DNA of 64,000 nucleotides from JAGKXB01 sp964498835 (GCA_964498835.1 CAZCIX010000005.1:1-64000), one strand, 5' to 3'; positions 27,214 to 36,840 are shown, counted from the stretch's first letter. Program-made: numbers and translations. Notes: generated from the sequence alone by a model not told the origin.

Positions 27214-27345
27214 CTTGACGCCCCTTTCTTTATAACGACTTTGCACAGATTGTAGGTGCAATGTACCTGATCTGTCTAGTATTTTGAGTACTATGCACCC
27301 TTTTTGCAATTTATTATCAAATCAGTTTGTTACGATTGCCTTAGT

Positions 27346-28509
27346 TTATAAATTAGTGGCGCTAACTAATTGGATAGAAAACAACTTTGACCAAGCCTCA
27401 ACTGCCTCGCGTTGAACTGCTAAAATGTTAGTTTCTTTTGCCCACCACATGTTTGATATCACAATTACAATGTTAGGTGATTGTGCAAAAGTAGCAAGTA
27501 CAGGCCAAATTAAAATTTGCTCATAGCAGATCAGGTGGCCTATTTTATTACCGTCGATAACGGTAGTGCTGGTGCCAAACCATGAAGCTATCGCGCTGCC
27601 ATCGTCTGTCCAAGGTCGCCACATTGATATAGGTACTGGCACGCGTTCCTTGATCGTAGCACCATTGCCAGCACCGATTGTCACGATTCCATTTACATAT
27701 CCGCGACCATGTTGTGCCGGCCAATGTGCGCCGAGAAAAACAATTTGATTTTTTTCCTTTAGACGCACATTGATTACATCCCACCAAGGGCCATTTATCG
27801 ACCAGTCGCCACCAACCATTTCAGGTAGCACGATTCTGGCACCAATTGCTGCCTTTGCTGTAGCCTCATTTATTATTTTTTGCAACCAGGTTAGGCGTTT
27901 GAATTCGTCCTCGATAGTTTGCACGCTCCCTAGCTGAGTATTAATACCTTGCCATACATTTGGAACGGTTAATGAAGTAGCGCAGGTATGAGCGATAACT
28001 GATACAACAAAGAATGGTGTCAGCACAGAAATGTATGGCAGCGAAACTATGCAACACATAAGCAAAAGCATGGCGCAGAAACCAAACCAGCCTAAGCCTG
28101 GATAAAATATGCCAGCAGCGGTCAGAGGATTTGCCCAGCCAATTAAGCCTATTGGAGGCACCGATAAGATTAGTAAGATCGTACATAGACGAGCTGCATG
28201 CGATTTCACCCCCCAGCCGAAAGCCCATACAGATGCAAGAATGGTACTTGAACAAGTCCACATCACAATGCCAATCCACCAGGCTGGCACTTGATTCGCT
28301 GAGTAAAACATACCAGCGCCATTGATCATCCCACGACTAGCGCCTGCGTAGTAAAAGAAGAGGGCAACAAATGTGGTTAGACGTGATTGAGATGTTGACC
28401 AAATCCAAGCTATGATAGGTAGTAAAAGTAGGGGGGTGGAGTAGCCACTCCATGATAAAACTCCGATAGAGCCAGCTAGGAAGGGGAGGGTAGTTGCACG
28501 AAATTTCAT
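27346..28509 (-). CDS. traB: TraB-type nitrilase with membrane domain
   Basis: A 387-aa protein. Residues 1-190 hold six or more membrane helices. Residues about 195-387 form a carbon-nitrogen hydrolase domain with the catalytic triad Glu (VLPEMVGG, near 227), Lys (KERVPVP, near 288) and Cys (HLICYEQ, near 330). This matches TraB of Ti/Ri plasmids, an apolipoprotein-acyltransferase-like protein of conjugative plasmids that raises transfer in some systems. Its substrate is unknown. It ends 6 bp before the 212-aa gene's stop side and is in the parA operon. Confidence 0.85.
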   Translation of the reverse strand: MKFRATTLPFLAGSIGVLSWSGYSTPLLLLPIIAWIWSTSQSRLTTFVALFFYYAGASRGMINGAGMFYSANQVPAWWIGIVMWTCSSTILASVWAFGWGVKSHAARLCTILLILSVPPIGLIGWANPLTAAGIFYPGLGWFGFCAMLLLMCCIVSLPYISVLTPFFVVSVIAHTCATSLTVPNVWQGINTQLGSVQTIEDEFKRLTWLQKIINEATAKAAIGARIVLPEMVGGDWSINGPWWDVINVRLKEKNQIVFLGAHWPAQHGRGYVNGIVTIGAGNGATIKERVPVPISMWRPWTDDGSAIASWFGTSTTVIDGNKIGHLICYEQILIWPVLATFAQSPNIVIVISNMWWAKETNILAVQREAVEAWSKLFSIQLVSATNL

Positions 28510-28514
28510 AAAAA

Positions 28515-29153
28515 TTACTCAACACGCCAGCCGCTGACTTTCTTAGATTTATCGTTGTAAGGGAAACAAAACGTTTTGTTTCCTTCATGTCGTTTTTGAC
28601 CAGTTGCACAACTAAGCATTGAGTTGACATCATTGATTTCAGCGAACTTGCGCCCAGCTTCTCCTTGCTGTGTATTCAACCAAGCTATATCCGCAGCTTT
28701 GCTACGAACGCCGATATTGTATGCACCCCAGCACATTAAGCTAATCATGATTGTAGCCACACCGAAGCTCAGTGATGAGCCAATCAGGAACTTCGCACGT
28801 GAGTCAGCAATCGCTAGTGTCTTTGCAGACTCAATCACTTCCTTAGACATTTCGCGTGCTGCCTTCGACACGCTATCAACCAAGTTGGACTTGATGTGTG
28901 TCGCTGATGCTTCCGCTGTCTTTTCCATTGCGATTTTATGCTCGGCGAGTAGCCGTTGCGCTTGATCAGCAATTTGCTTCGGGATTTCGCCGTAAAGTAT
29001 TTCGAAGTGACCGAAAGCGATTAGTATCGCCCAGACAGAATCGTGCTCACTGAACCCACATACTTCCTTGATTTTGTAAAATTTGGCGATCTCGTCGGCC
29101 GTAGGCTCGCGATCGCCGATGAGGGTAGCTAAGGCTTGTTCAATCGGTTTCAT
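28515..29153 (-). CDS. Conserved membrane protein beside ParA
   Basis: A 212-aa protein. Residues 1-60 are helical and charged. Residues about 60-120 form an amphipathic or coiled-coil stretch (AEASATHIKSNLVDSVSKAA). One membrane helix (FGVATIMISLMCWGAYNIG) lies near 135, then a short tail with two cysteines. It resembles small MobB/KfrA-like helper proteins only in layout. It starts directly after the ParA stop (adjacent codons), so the two are translated together and may form a complex. No named family is recognised. Confidence 0.6.
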   Translation of the reverse strand: MKPIEQALATLIGDREPTADEIAKFYKIKEVCGFSEHDSVWAILIAFGHFEILYGEIPKQIADQAQRLLAEHKIAMEKTAEASATHIKSNLVDSVSKAAREMSKEVIESAKTLAIADSRAKFLIGSSLSFGVATIMISLMCWGAYNIGVRSKAADIAWLNTQQGEAGRKFAEINDVNSMLSCATGQKRHEGNKTFCFPYNDKSKKVSGWRVE

Positions 29154-29855
29154 TTATTCCCCTAAGAGGACTTCATCCAATGCCTCAATCATGCTGTCAC
29201 GCCAGTCGGCGACAACAAGTTTCGCGTAGGTGAAGTTACTTTTTGCATCGCCGGTTTGCTCTGCAAACTGTTGGTAAGGCAAGCCCGATTCACGGACAAG
29301 TGTCATGATGCGCGGTGCCATTTTAGGAAACAGGATCAGTTTTCCCTCGTAGCGTTCGGCAAAGGTAATATCGAAGTGATTAAAATTTGCAGGCGCACCG
29401 AAGTAGAGGTTCTTGATAGGAAAAATAGTCTTGAACGATCCCGAAAGACGATCAAACACGTTCAAACCATCCGGCAGTGTATTGATTACAAACAGCACTT
29501 TTACCTCGAATTTGTATCCGAGTGCCAGCTGCTCCAGGCGCCCAAAATAGAGGATCGCCCGATCGCTGATTCCGTCCGGTAGATTCGTCACAATGTGCCC
29601 ATCGAAGTCCGTTTCACAGATGAAGTCCGAAAACAGAGGCCATCCAATTTCATCGTTTAAGTCGAACTGTTTCGTTACTAGCAGTTCGTTAAACGCCTCG
29701 TGAACGTCCGGCGTGCGCTTGTCGCCGTCAACGATCATGACAGGCGCTTCATGTGACTTGAGCCATTCAACAAAGGCTTTGGCGACGGCTGATTTCCCGA
29801 CGCCACCCTTATTTCCAGCGATCAGCCAAACAACCTTATCCATGCGAAATACCAT
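29154..29855 (-). CDS. ParA-type ATPase (second of two paralogues)
   Basis: A 233-aa P-loop protein of the MinD/ParA group. The deviant Walker A is NKGGVGKS near residue 15, followed by MIVDGDKRTPDV (switch I) and VLFVINTLPDG. The start could be the ATG at 29855 or 29843; neither has a strong ribosome site. It is similar along its length to the 29944-30714 protein. ParA proteins position plasmids, or relaxosomes, on the nucleoid. No ParB is seen in the window. Confidence 0.85.
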   Translation of the reverse strand: MVFRMDKVVWLIAGNKGGVGKSAVAKAFVEWLKSHEAPVMIVDGDKRTPDVHEAFNELLVTKQFDLNDEIGWPLFSDFICETDFDGHIVTNLPDGISDRAILYFGRLEQLALGYKFEVKVLFVINTLPDGLNVFDRLSGSFKTIFPIKNLYFGAPANFNHFDITFAERYEGKLILFPKMAPRIMTLVRESGLPYQQFAEQTGDAKSNFTYAKLVVADWRDSMIEALDEVLLGE

Positions 29856-29896
29856 TCATAACAGAAATGATGGAAGGGTACGCCATCCTTCCCCAA

Positions 29897-29912
29897 TTTC
29901 CGACGTTGGAAA
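29897..29912. repeat. 16-bp palindrome TTTCCGACGTTGGAAA
   Basis: Copy 5, a full match to the consensus. It lies between the two parA genes, 42 bp before the start of the second, and pairs with copy 6. Confidence 0.9.
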
Positions 29913-29925
29913 AAATCATGTCCGT

Positions 29926-29941
29926 TTTCTAATGTCGGAAA
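29926..29941. repeat. Degenerate copy of the 16-bp palindrome
   Basis: Copy 6, TTTCTAATGTCGGAAA, with two changes from the consensus. It is 13 bp beyond copy 5 and next to the stop of the first parA gene. Confidence 0.6.
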
Positions 29942-29943
29942 AA

Positions 29944-30714
29944 TCAGGCTGCTAGTAATTGCTGAAATTGGTCGAACGAGTGGTGGTTTTCCTGCACCCA
30001 CATCACCAGTTCTATGTTTTCGGAAGGTGTCAGTTTGTGCGCCGACTTGTTGGCGTCCTGGATGGGCACCGCAGCCACGCTGAACGGCATGATGTTTTCA
30101 TTGTCCGCAAAGAGCTTGTCCACGGTGCGTTCGTGCAGTTCGGTCAGGCAGATGGTTTGACCGCCATCTGCCTCAAATTTTTTGCGGGTCTCACTGTTAT
30201 CCCAGCGACTGAACTTTTCCGCATCGCCAAAGAACAGGTTCTTGACAACTACCTTGCCGGCTAGTTTGTCGCCAGAGACGGACATCGCCTCGTTCAGGAG
30301 GTTAATGCTGTCAGGCAGGCGATTAATGACCCAAAACATGAAGACGGGGCGGTTCAGCATTTTGGCCGTTTCAAAGAAGCGTGGAGCCTCGCGTTTGAAG
30401 TCACCGCCGATGCCTGCTGGCATGGAGATGATGATGGCTTCTTCTTGGTGGGCAATCATGAAATCCATCAAGTCCATCCAGCCATCATGTACACGCAGAT
30501 TAGCGGGGATAACCGGGATGCTGTCGCCGAACATGCGGCTCACGTCGGGATTGCGTGTATCACCATCCACCAGGGCGCAAGAAATCTTGCGCTTGAGCAG
30601 CCAATCGGTAAAGATGGAACAGGTCCAGCTTTTACCAACACCACCCTTGTCGCCATGAAAAATGATGATTGGCTTGTTGGTGTTGGCTTGTTGTGTTTTT
30701 AGTGCATTTGCCAT
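29944..30714 (-). CDS. parA: ParA-type ATPase (first of two paralogues)
   Basis: A 256-aa protein. The deviant Walker A is GDKGGVGKS (near residue 23), switch I is ALVDGDTRNPDV and a VINRLPDSINLL block matches the downstream paralogue. Extra residues follow the ATPase core. It is the gene closest to the AT-rich region with the DnaA boxes, as parA often is next to a plasmid origin. A role in partition is probable; a role in relaxosome positioning is an alternative. Confidence 0.85.
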   Translation of the reverse strand: MANALKTQQANTNKPIIIFHGDKGGVGKSWTCSIFTDWLLKRKISCALVDGDTRNPDVSRMFGDSIPVIPANLRVHDGWMDLMDFMIAHQEEAIIISMPAGIGGDFKREAPRFFETAKMLNRPVFMFWVINRLPDSINLLNEAMSVSGDKLAGKVVVKNLFFGDAEKFSRWDNSETRKKFEADGGQTICLTELHERTVDKLFADNENIMPFSVAAVPIQDANKSAHKLTPSENIELVMWVQENHHSFDQFQQLLAA

Positions 30715-31155
30715 GGAATCCCCGTCGTTATGTTTTTATAATATATAATAATTATATTGCATATCATGAATCCAAAATTTTGTTTATAAACATTAGTTGC
30801 CACATAATGATGAAATATTAGGCACTAAAAAATAAGTAAGCTAGATCAAATACTTATGTTGTATTTTGATATTTCTCAACAGTATTATCCACAGAAATTG
30901 TGGATAATTTTGTTTCATTTTGAAAACAAAAAGAAGTTGTTCCAATCTTTGGTGATTTTTGTGTGCTGACGTTAGGATTGAATTACGCAAATTGTTGCTA
31001 AAATGCAATGCGCATTGACCAATACATATATTATAATATGATAATAATATCATTATATGGCAAATATGTTTGGATTTAGATGCCGATTTAGTAATAATTA
31101 AAATCATCATTTATTTTAATTATCTTAACAAAACTAGTTTATAAGATAAGGGTGT
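30715..31155. other. Candidate vegetative replication origin (oriV)
   Basis: A 440-bp noncoding, AT-rich region between parA and the OmpA-type gene. It contains two perfect DnaA boxes in inverted orientation, TTATCCACA (30885-30893) and TGTGGATAA (30899-30907), 5 bp apart. Palindromes TGTTTATAAACA (30781-30792) and CAATGCGCATTG (31006-31017) and AT-rich blocks at 30730-30765 and 31025-31070 are present. No iterons were recognised. The parA neighbour and the possible replication gene support an origin. Confidence 0.55.
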
Positions 31156-31173
31156 ATGAGACTGAATAAAAAT

Positions 31174-31189
31174 TTTCCAACGTTGGAAA
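31174..31189. repeat. 16-bp palindrome TTTCCAACGTTGGAAA
   Basis: Copy 7, perfectly self-complementary. It lies just before the preferred start of the OmpA-type lipoprotein gene, about 9 bp upstream of ATG 31198, where it would hide the ribosome site. Confidence 0.9.
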
Positions 31190-31197
31190 TAATCGGA

Positions 31198-32094
31198 ATG
31201 ATCATGGCGAACCAAAATACAATCTTGTTTTTGCATTCTATACGTACGGTAGGATTATTGGCTACAGTTACTGCGCTTGCAGGATGTTTCTTGCAAGACA
31301 CAACAATACGACAAACGCTTGTTGATTCTCCTAAAGTAATCAAATTTGTTCAAGTGCGTGATCTTAAAACGGGTGCGACTAGTTTTGTCCCTTGTGACCA
31401 AGATAGCTCGACCGACAAAACGTTGGAGCAGTGTTCTCATCATGCTAGTGGCATTCTTACTGAGGATGTTACAAATGTTTCTGAAATTGCAAAAACTATT
31501 TCTTCTAAAAAAGTTCAAAGACTGAATCTCAAAGAATATGTGACAGAAGATCCAGCTTCGAAAACAGATACTAAAAATATGACAATTTCACAGGAGCAGG
31601 CGCAAACGAAAGCTGCAATTGTGTCTGCCCAAGGCCTTAGTATGAAAATGGATAACATATTTGCATCAGCTAAAAGAATTGTCCCATTTTCATATTCAAC
31701 TGGTGGACTAGGACCATTGGGCAAGTTAGCCGTCAAAGAGATGGCCTTGATAGCCAAGGATGCTGATCGCATTTATGTGCGCGGTCGAACTGACTCGTCA
31801 GGAACGCAAGCAAAAAATATTTTACTAGCTAAAAGTCGAGCAGACTCCGTGCGAACACGGTTTGTTGCTGATGGTGTGCCGCGCAGTAAGGTACATGCGA
31901 CTTATTGTACGACTTGTTTTATCGCGAGTAACGCTACTGAAGCAGGTCGTCGTCTAAATCGGCGGGTTGATGTTGAATTGATTATGCCGATTGCGAAAGT
32001 CGGAGTTTTGCCAAAAAATCAGTATGAAATCGTACAATTGGAAAATTCGCTAGCTCTTGATTTACAAAAGGATATGCAGATTGCTGGTCAATAA
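31198..32094 (+). CDS. OmpA-family outer-membrane lipoprotein
   Basis: A protein of about 298 aa. The signal peptide (TVGLLATVTALAGC) ends in a lipobox, so it is lipid-anchored. The C-terminal 110 residues form an OmpA-like peptidoglycan-binding domain: RIVPFSYSTGGLGPLG, YVRGRTDSSGTQAKN, RADSVRTRFVADGV and GRRLNRRVDVELI. ATG 31198 is chosen because the earlier ATG at 31156 would place the palindrome inside the gene. Such proteins brace transfer pili or T4SS at the wall; here the partner is unknown. Confidence 0.8.
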   Translation: MIMANQNTILFLHSIRTVGLLATVTALAGCFLQDTTIRQTLVDSPKVIKFVQVRDLKTGATSFVPCDQDSSTDKTLEQCSHHASGILTEDVTNVSEIAKTISSKKVQRLNLKEYVTEDPASKTDTKNMTISQEQAQTKAAIVSAQGLSMKMDNIFASAKRIVPFSYSTGGLGPLGKLAVKEMALIAKDADRIYVRGRTDSSGTQAKNILLAKSRADSVRTRFVADGVPRSKVHATYCTTCFIASNATEAGRRLNRRVDVELIMPIAKVGVLPKNQYEIVQLENSLALDLQKDMQIAGQ

Positions 32095-32178
32095 GCTTAT
32101 ATTCGTCTTGCGAAAGTTGATTTAGTATCAAATCATTTAATTTTATTTGGTAAATTTTAAAAGGCATGCAGATTAATC

Positions 32179-32529
32179 ATGAAACAACAGCAAATCAAAT
32201 TTAAATTTGTTCGTCCCCCTGGCGTGACAGTGGCGTGCGTGAACGGATATTGGGTAAATACCACTATTACCGGTAAGCTGCTGGTTGATATGTTTTATCA
32301 GTATCCAAAGTGCGCGGAATCGGTCACGTTCCAATTGGACGAATTAGGAAAGCTAGGCAAGGAAATCGATCGTGAAGCACCAGATGTTTTGGTGCGTGAA
32401 ATACTCGCAAGCCTAGAGCTGACACCGGAAATGGCTATGGACTTTGGGACATATCTGGTCGAAACGGCGCGCAGCATGGGCATCAAATATCCGGGCGAAT
32501 TCGTAGGATCGTCGCCGACCAAACAATAA
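32179..32529 (+). CDS. Conserved hypothetical protein, 116 aa
   Basis: A 116-aa soluble protein that starts MKQQQIKFKF. It contains one cysteine pair (VACVNGYW and YPKCAESV) and is otherwise alpha/beta. No family is recognised. It follows the OmpA-type gene by 84 bp on the same strand and precedes the accessory nuclease genes. Confidence 0.55.
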   Translation: MKQQQIKFKFVRPPGVTVACVNGYWVNTTITGKLLVDMFYQYPKCAESVTFQLDELGKLGKEIDREAPDVLVREILASLELTPEMAMDFGTYLVETARSMGIKYPGEFVGSSPTKQ

Positions 32530-32666
32530 TTGCCAAGCAGAAAAGAAGCACGATTATCAAAGTAAAATTCAATTTAAGTTTGGAAATAAATGTTCTCCAT
32601 GCAATTCCTATTATCAAAGAATCTTATGAATAGAATCAGAAACAAAGATTCGATTGTATCTCTGTC

Positions 32667-33845
32667 ATGACCTCATCTTCTCTATCACCATCGCGACTGT
32701 CGGCACTTCCTGGTTACAGTGACATTCATGTGGGTATTGTTGACGTTATTACCAACGCCAGAATCAAAGCTGCTCGCAACGTTAATTCATTAATGACAGC
32801 CAGTTATTGGGAAATCGGGCGCCGCATTGTAGAAGCTGAGCAAAGTGGAAAGCGTAGAGCTGGTTATGGAGAACAACTTATTGCGCGCCTTTCTGATGAT
32901 CTCACACAGCAGTTTGGACGTGGATTTTCATCACGAAATTTAGAGCAGATGCGGCAGTTTTATATGACTTGGTCAATTCCGCAGACACTGTCTGCGGAAT
33001 CTTCAGAACCATTATCCTTGTCAGGTCGCCCCACAAATGAACAAGCAGAACTTGCCCTATTGGGCATGAGTGTCGTTGATGATTCGCAGTCTCGTCAACG
33101 TGAGCTTGCAGAACTTGCGAAGAATTTCACGTTGCCTTGGTCTGCTTATGTACGCTTACTATCTGTTCAAGATGCCCATGCTCGCCAGTTTTATGAAGTT
33201 GAGGCGCTGCATGGGGGATGGAGCGTACGCCAACTTGATCGCCAAATTAGTAGCCAGTTTTACGAACGAACGGCTTTATCCAAAAACAAAGCAGCAATGT
33301 TGACCAAAGGTGCAATTGCTAAACCAGAAGATACGGTCACGCCTGATGAATCTATTAAAGATCCTTATGTGCTGGAATTTTTGGATCTTAAAGATGAATA
33401 TTCCGAATCTGATCTTGAAAAAGCCTTGATTCACCGGTTGGAAGATTTTCTCCTAGAACTTGGTAGTGATTTCACATTTGTAGGACGGCAACGACGATTG
33501 CGCATCGATCAAACATGGTATCGAGTTGATTTACTTTTCTTTCACCGCAGATTACGTTGTTTGGTGATTATTGATTTGAAGCTTGGCAGTCTTACGCATG
33601 CGGATATAGGCCAGATGCATATGTACTGCAACTACGCGAAAGAAAATTGGACGTTGCCGGATGAGAATCCTCCCGTTGGTTTGATTCTGTGTGCCGAAAA
33701 AGGCCATGCATTGGCACGATATGCGCTGGAAGGCTTGCCAAACAAAATTATGGCGGCAAACTATCGGACAGTTTTGCCAGATGCTGAGTTGCTTCAAAAG
33801 GAACTTGAAAAGACCAGAAATTTACTTGAGTCACGTGACAAATAA
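32667..33845 (+). CDS. DUF1016-family PDDEXK nuclease (YhcG-like)
   Basis: A 392-aa protein. The N-terminal DUF1016_N region starts at about residue 20 (ITNARIKAARNVNSLMTASYWEIGRRI) and contains RIVEAEQ, SRNLEQMRQFY. The C-terminal nuclease domain shows LLFFHRRLRCLVIIDLKLG with the PDDEXK core (D...D-x-K) and the ending LPDAELLQKEL. Family members are linked to DNA repair or defence against foreign DNA. It is the first accessory gene after oriV. Confidence 0.85.
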   Translation: MTSSSLSPSRLSALPGYSDIHVGIVDVITNARIKAARNVNSLMTASYWEIGRRIVEAEQSGKRRAGYGEQLIARLSDDLTQQFGRGFSSRNLEQMRQFYMTWSIPQTLSAESSEPLSLSGRPTNEQAELALLGMSVVDDSQSRQRELAELAKNFTLPWSAYVRLLSVQDAHARQFYEVEALHGGWSVRQLDRQISSQFYERTALSKNKAAMLTKGAIAKPEDTVTPDESIKDPYVLEFLDLKDEYSESDLEKALIHRLEDFLLELGSDFTFVGRQRRLRIDQTWYRVDLLFFHRRLRCLVIIDLKLGSLTHADIGQMHMYCNYAKENWTLPDENPPVGLILCAEKGHALARYALEGLPNKIMAANYRTVLPDAELLQKELEKTRNLLESRDK

Positions 33846-34419
33846 ACGAGAACCAGTGATAGTGCATATATTTGGCCAGATACATTCGTTGACCAGGTTG
33901 ATAAAAAGTGACACTATGTTAATACTAATTGCCGCGCATTTTTAAATATGCATGCCACTCAGTTAATACACTTAGATTATCAACAGGCTGTAATTGCGAC
34001 AGTAAGGCGCTCACTTAGTCTGACGCATGGTGATGTGTTTGCAACAAATTTTATATGCGAACACGAACAATCTGTACTATTGGCAGCAAAAAAACGAATA
34101 TGCAGCCATAGTGAAGATTGGCTTGTTGCTGAGATTTTGCGACTCAAGGCAGAACACCACGAATCAGAATTTGGGTCAGTTAACGGCGAATGCACTAGTC
34201 ATCAATCAACGATTTTGCCAGAAGTCGTCACATTTTTCTAATTTACATCAGCCGATTGTTGTTATTCTCATAATACTTCTTATGTAAAACCATGACCTAA
34301 GTTGAAGATGTTCACTTTTGTACTGACCTACCTCGCCTAATGAAGCAAATATAGCTTGCCAATGTCAAGCTATACCAACTCAGTGATCGACTCATACTAT
34401 TCATTGAATAATTGCTCTC
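33846..34419. other. Noncoding stretch with one half of a direct repeat
   Basis: About 570 bp with no supported gene. A 97-codon frame at 33948-34241 exists but has no ribosome site. At 34294-34317 lies GACCTAAGTTGAAGATGTTC..., a near match to a segment at 36841. The two copies flank the 776-aa gene. Confidence 0.5.
34294..34317 (+). repeat. Imperfect direct repeat, left copy
   Basis: GACCTAAGTTGAAGATGTTC plus ACTT, in the same orientation as 36841-36864 (GACCTAAGCTGGAGATGTTC plus ATTT), with three to four differences in 24 bases. Both copies are followed, about 25-30 bp later, by GCAAA-rich sequence. They bracket the 776-aa gene and look like the ends of an inserted or lost mobile unit. Confidence 0.5.
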
Positions 34420-36750
34420 ATGGCAAACACCAACAATGCGGCCTTAAGTGGCAAACGTCACGCTAAAAATAGTGCCGCTGCGTCGGTGTTATCAAATCAT
34501 GCCTTTTGGTGGATATGTAGTCGGCGTCATACAATAGCAGCCGATGACTCAAACAAACTTCCTCTATCGTCTTTGTGTGCTCCCGGGCCGTGCTGTGCAA
34601 GACATGCGTGTGTCCAGCGCGGCCGTCCCATGAGTACGTATCAAGAACTATTCCGGCTGCTGCACAAATCGTCTTCCCCTGTTTCTCTGTGCACTCAGCT
34701 AATGCTGGTGCCTCGGCTAAAGGACAACGCCTCCATCGCTGCTGCGCTGGCAACGTTGAAAAAAGCGATCAGATGCAACCAACAAGGCCGTGTGTTGTCG
34801 GCTGCTCGCACCTTGCTGGTTCTAGCCGGGCCTGCCAAAGCGATCGAATACATGAAGCGCGACGCCATTCTCCGCGCGTCCTCTTTTGAATTTGATGCGC
34901 CTGCCATTGGTCAGCTGGTGGCTGACTGGATTGAACATGCTAGCGTGTATGGACTGTTGCCGACTGCTGTGAGCTACTTAACTTCGACAACCAACCTGTA
35001 CCGGCTAGTGCCAGCAGTCCGCGCACTATATCTGGGCCTGAGGTCGCGTTTGCAAGCGGAACGCATCACGATCCTCAAATGCCTGCTAGCGGAAGTAGAT
35101 GCATCATTTGCGGACCCCGATCCGATTGACGTCGGACACGGCGACGGGCGGCTCGCCACCAGCGAAGAACTCGCCGAAGCGTTCTCATATCTGTTGGGCC
35201 AGTTCCATACGCATGTTGGCCTGACAGAGATGCAATTTGCCTTGACGGATCCCGCTGCTGGCTACGATCCACGATACCGCACGCTGCTGGGCGACGCACT
35301 GAAAATCTGTCGATACCGAGAAGCAGAAGTGCTGCTGGAGGCGTTCCCCTACCAGGCGCAAGCGACTATGGGCGGTGTAAGCATCGGTTCAATTGATCCG
35401 GCGCTCGAACGCTCTATAAGGCTTGGCTACGTCCAGCATGAGATGCAATTGAATGTGAAACAGCACCTCCTACAGAATGCGCGATCCGAGGGACAAACAT
35501 ATTCGCTGCCCATCTTGGCGGACTGCTACTTTGAGCAGCTGAGCGAGCGGGTCTGCCGATTGCAGCCTCACCCGCTGCCTCGTTATGTGGTGGAGTTACC
35601 GCTTAATGGCAAAATGGCAGAATTGTTTTCCCGGGATGCGGCCCTGCTGGAGGAGGTGGTCAACTGTTCCAGCCTGGCGTTGGAGGAATACTTACCTTTG
35701 GCGGACGTCCCCAATCAAGTCGTGGCAGGTACCATCACGGTGATGGATCTGTACAAGGTGCAGCGCCTTTTCCGCTTCTTGCATCATGTACTGAAGCGAA
35801 CTATCGATTGCCATGAACCATTTAGTGAACGTGCAGGCTTGTATCGAGCGTCCTGCCTACCCATACTGTCGCGCGAAGGTATACTGTCCGTGCTGTGCCT
35901 GGCCGTCGGCACTACCAAAGCATCGGAGGTACTGACATTGCTTACAGCCAATCTAGCGGCGCCGGGACTGGACATACAAGATGCCCCTGTTATTGCCGCA
36001 GGCAAATATTTCATGGTGTCCCCTGCCGTACTGGCCAGCAGCAACCTTCCCCGCAACATTCTCAGTCGATTGCATAAGCGGCTAGTGCCAGCGGCACCCG
36101 ACCATCTCGATCCAATGCAATCGCAGTTGGCGCAGGCACTGCGTGATGCTGGTTTTTTGGTTGTAATGGAGTACCATCTTAAGAGCAGCGAGCTAGAAAC
36201 CGACGTACTGGCTTACCGAGATGGCCACCTGTTTATTTTTGAGTGCAAAAATGCTTACCATCCTTGCAACGTCTATGAACTGCGTAATACTTACAACGCA
36301 ATGCTCAAAGCGGCTGATCAGTTGACACTACGCGAGCGCTGGCTAGCCGATTCCTCCCACCAACGTGAACTTTTTGCCAAGCTAAATTGGGCTGTCCCCA
36401 ACTTTGCCGTAGTGCATACCTGCATAGCGCTTGGCAACCGCGTCTTTAATGGTTATAAGTGCGAGGGGCATCCGGTACGCCAGGTGCATGAGTTGCTCAA
36501 TCTAATCTTGCATGGCTATATCGAATTCGAGGATGCGCACCGCGTCACGCTGTGGCGTTCCGAGACGATCGTAGTGGCTGATCTTGTGGATTACATACAG
36601 GGCAGCACGACGCATGCTGACATCGCCGCAGCGATGGTGCCGATCAACGTTGAGACGCCAATCGGTGACCAGTGGCTGAGGCTAATAACGTACGCACTAG
36701 ATTTCTCGCAGCTAAAGGAGACAGTCCTCGCACGCTACCGACATTCATGA
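34420..36750 (+). CDS. Large protein with C-terminal PDDEXK-type nuclease domain
   Basis: A 776-aa protein from ATG 34420; the ATG at 34630 (MSTYQELF) is a second choice, since residues 1-70 look weakly coding and neither start has a ribosome site. Residues about 75-560 are helical with no recognised family. Near residues 590-620, SELETDVLAYRDGHLFIFECKN shows the D-x(n)-E-x-K pattern of restriction-endonuclease-fold nucleases (NERD/Mrr-like). It stands alone between direct repeats, upstream of Gabija, so a defence role is likely. Confidence 0.65.
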   Translation: MANTNNAALSGKRHAKNSAAASVLSNHAFWWICSRRHTIAADDSNKLPLSSLCAPGPCCARHACVQRGRPMSTYQELFRLLHKSSSPVSLCTQLMLVPRLKDNASIAAALATLKKAIRCNQQGRVLSAARTLLVLAGPAKAIEYMKRDAILRASSFEFDAPAIGQLVADWIEHASVYGLLPTAVSYLTSTTNLYRLVPAVRALYLGLRSRLQAERITILKCLLAEVDASFADPDPIDVGHGDGRLATSEELAEAFSYLLGQFHTHVGLTEMQFALTDPAAGYDPRYRTLLGDALKICRYREAEVLLEAFPYQAQATMGGVSIGSIDPALERSIRLGYVQHEMQLNVKQHLLQNARSEGQTYSLPILADCYFEQLSERVCRLQPHPLPRYVVELPLNGKMAELFSRDAALLEEVVNCSSLALEEYLPLADVPNQVVAGTITVMDLYKVQRLFRFLHHVLKRTIDCHEPFSERAGLYRASCLPILSREGILSVLCLAVGTTKASEVLTLLTANLAAPGLDIQDAPVIAAGKYFMVSPAVLASSNLPRNILSRLHKRLVPAAPDHLDPMQSQLAQALRDAGFLVVMEYHLKSSELETDVLAYRDGHLFIFECKNAYHPCNVYELRNTYNAMLKAADQLTLRERWLADSSHQRELFAKLNWAVPNFAVVHTCIALGNRVFNGYKCEGHPVRQVHELLNLILHGYIEFEDAHRVTLWRSETIVVADLVDYIQGSTTHADIAAAMVPINVETPIGDQWLRLITYALDFSQLKETVLARYRHS

Positions 36751-36840
36751 ACGAGGCATACCATCCATACCCAAAAAATATTTAGGATTCAAAGTCTTGT
36801 ATGACTGCGAACAGAAAACTTAGGGCGTAAGTAAAAAGAA

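Noticed and set aside
33948..34241. 97-aa open frame on the plus strand
   Set aside because: No ribosome site, no recognised domain and odd composition. Kept as noncoding, with low certainty.
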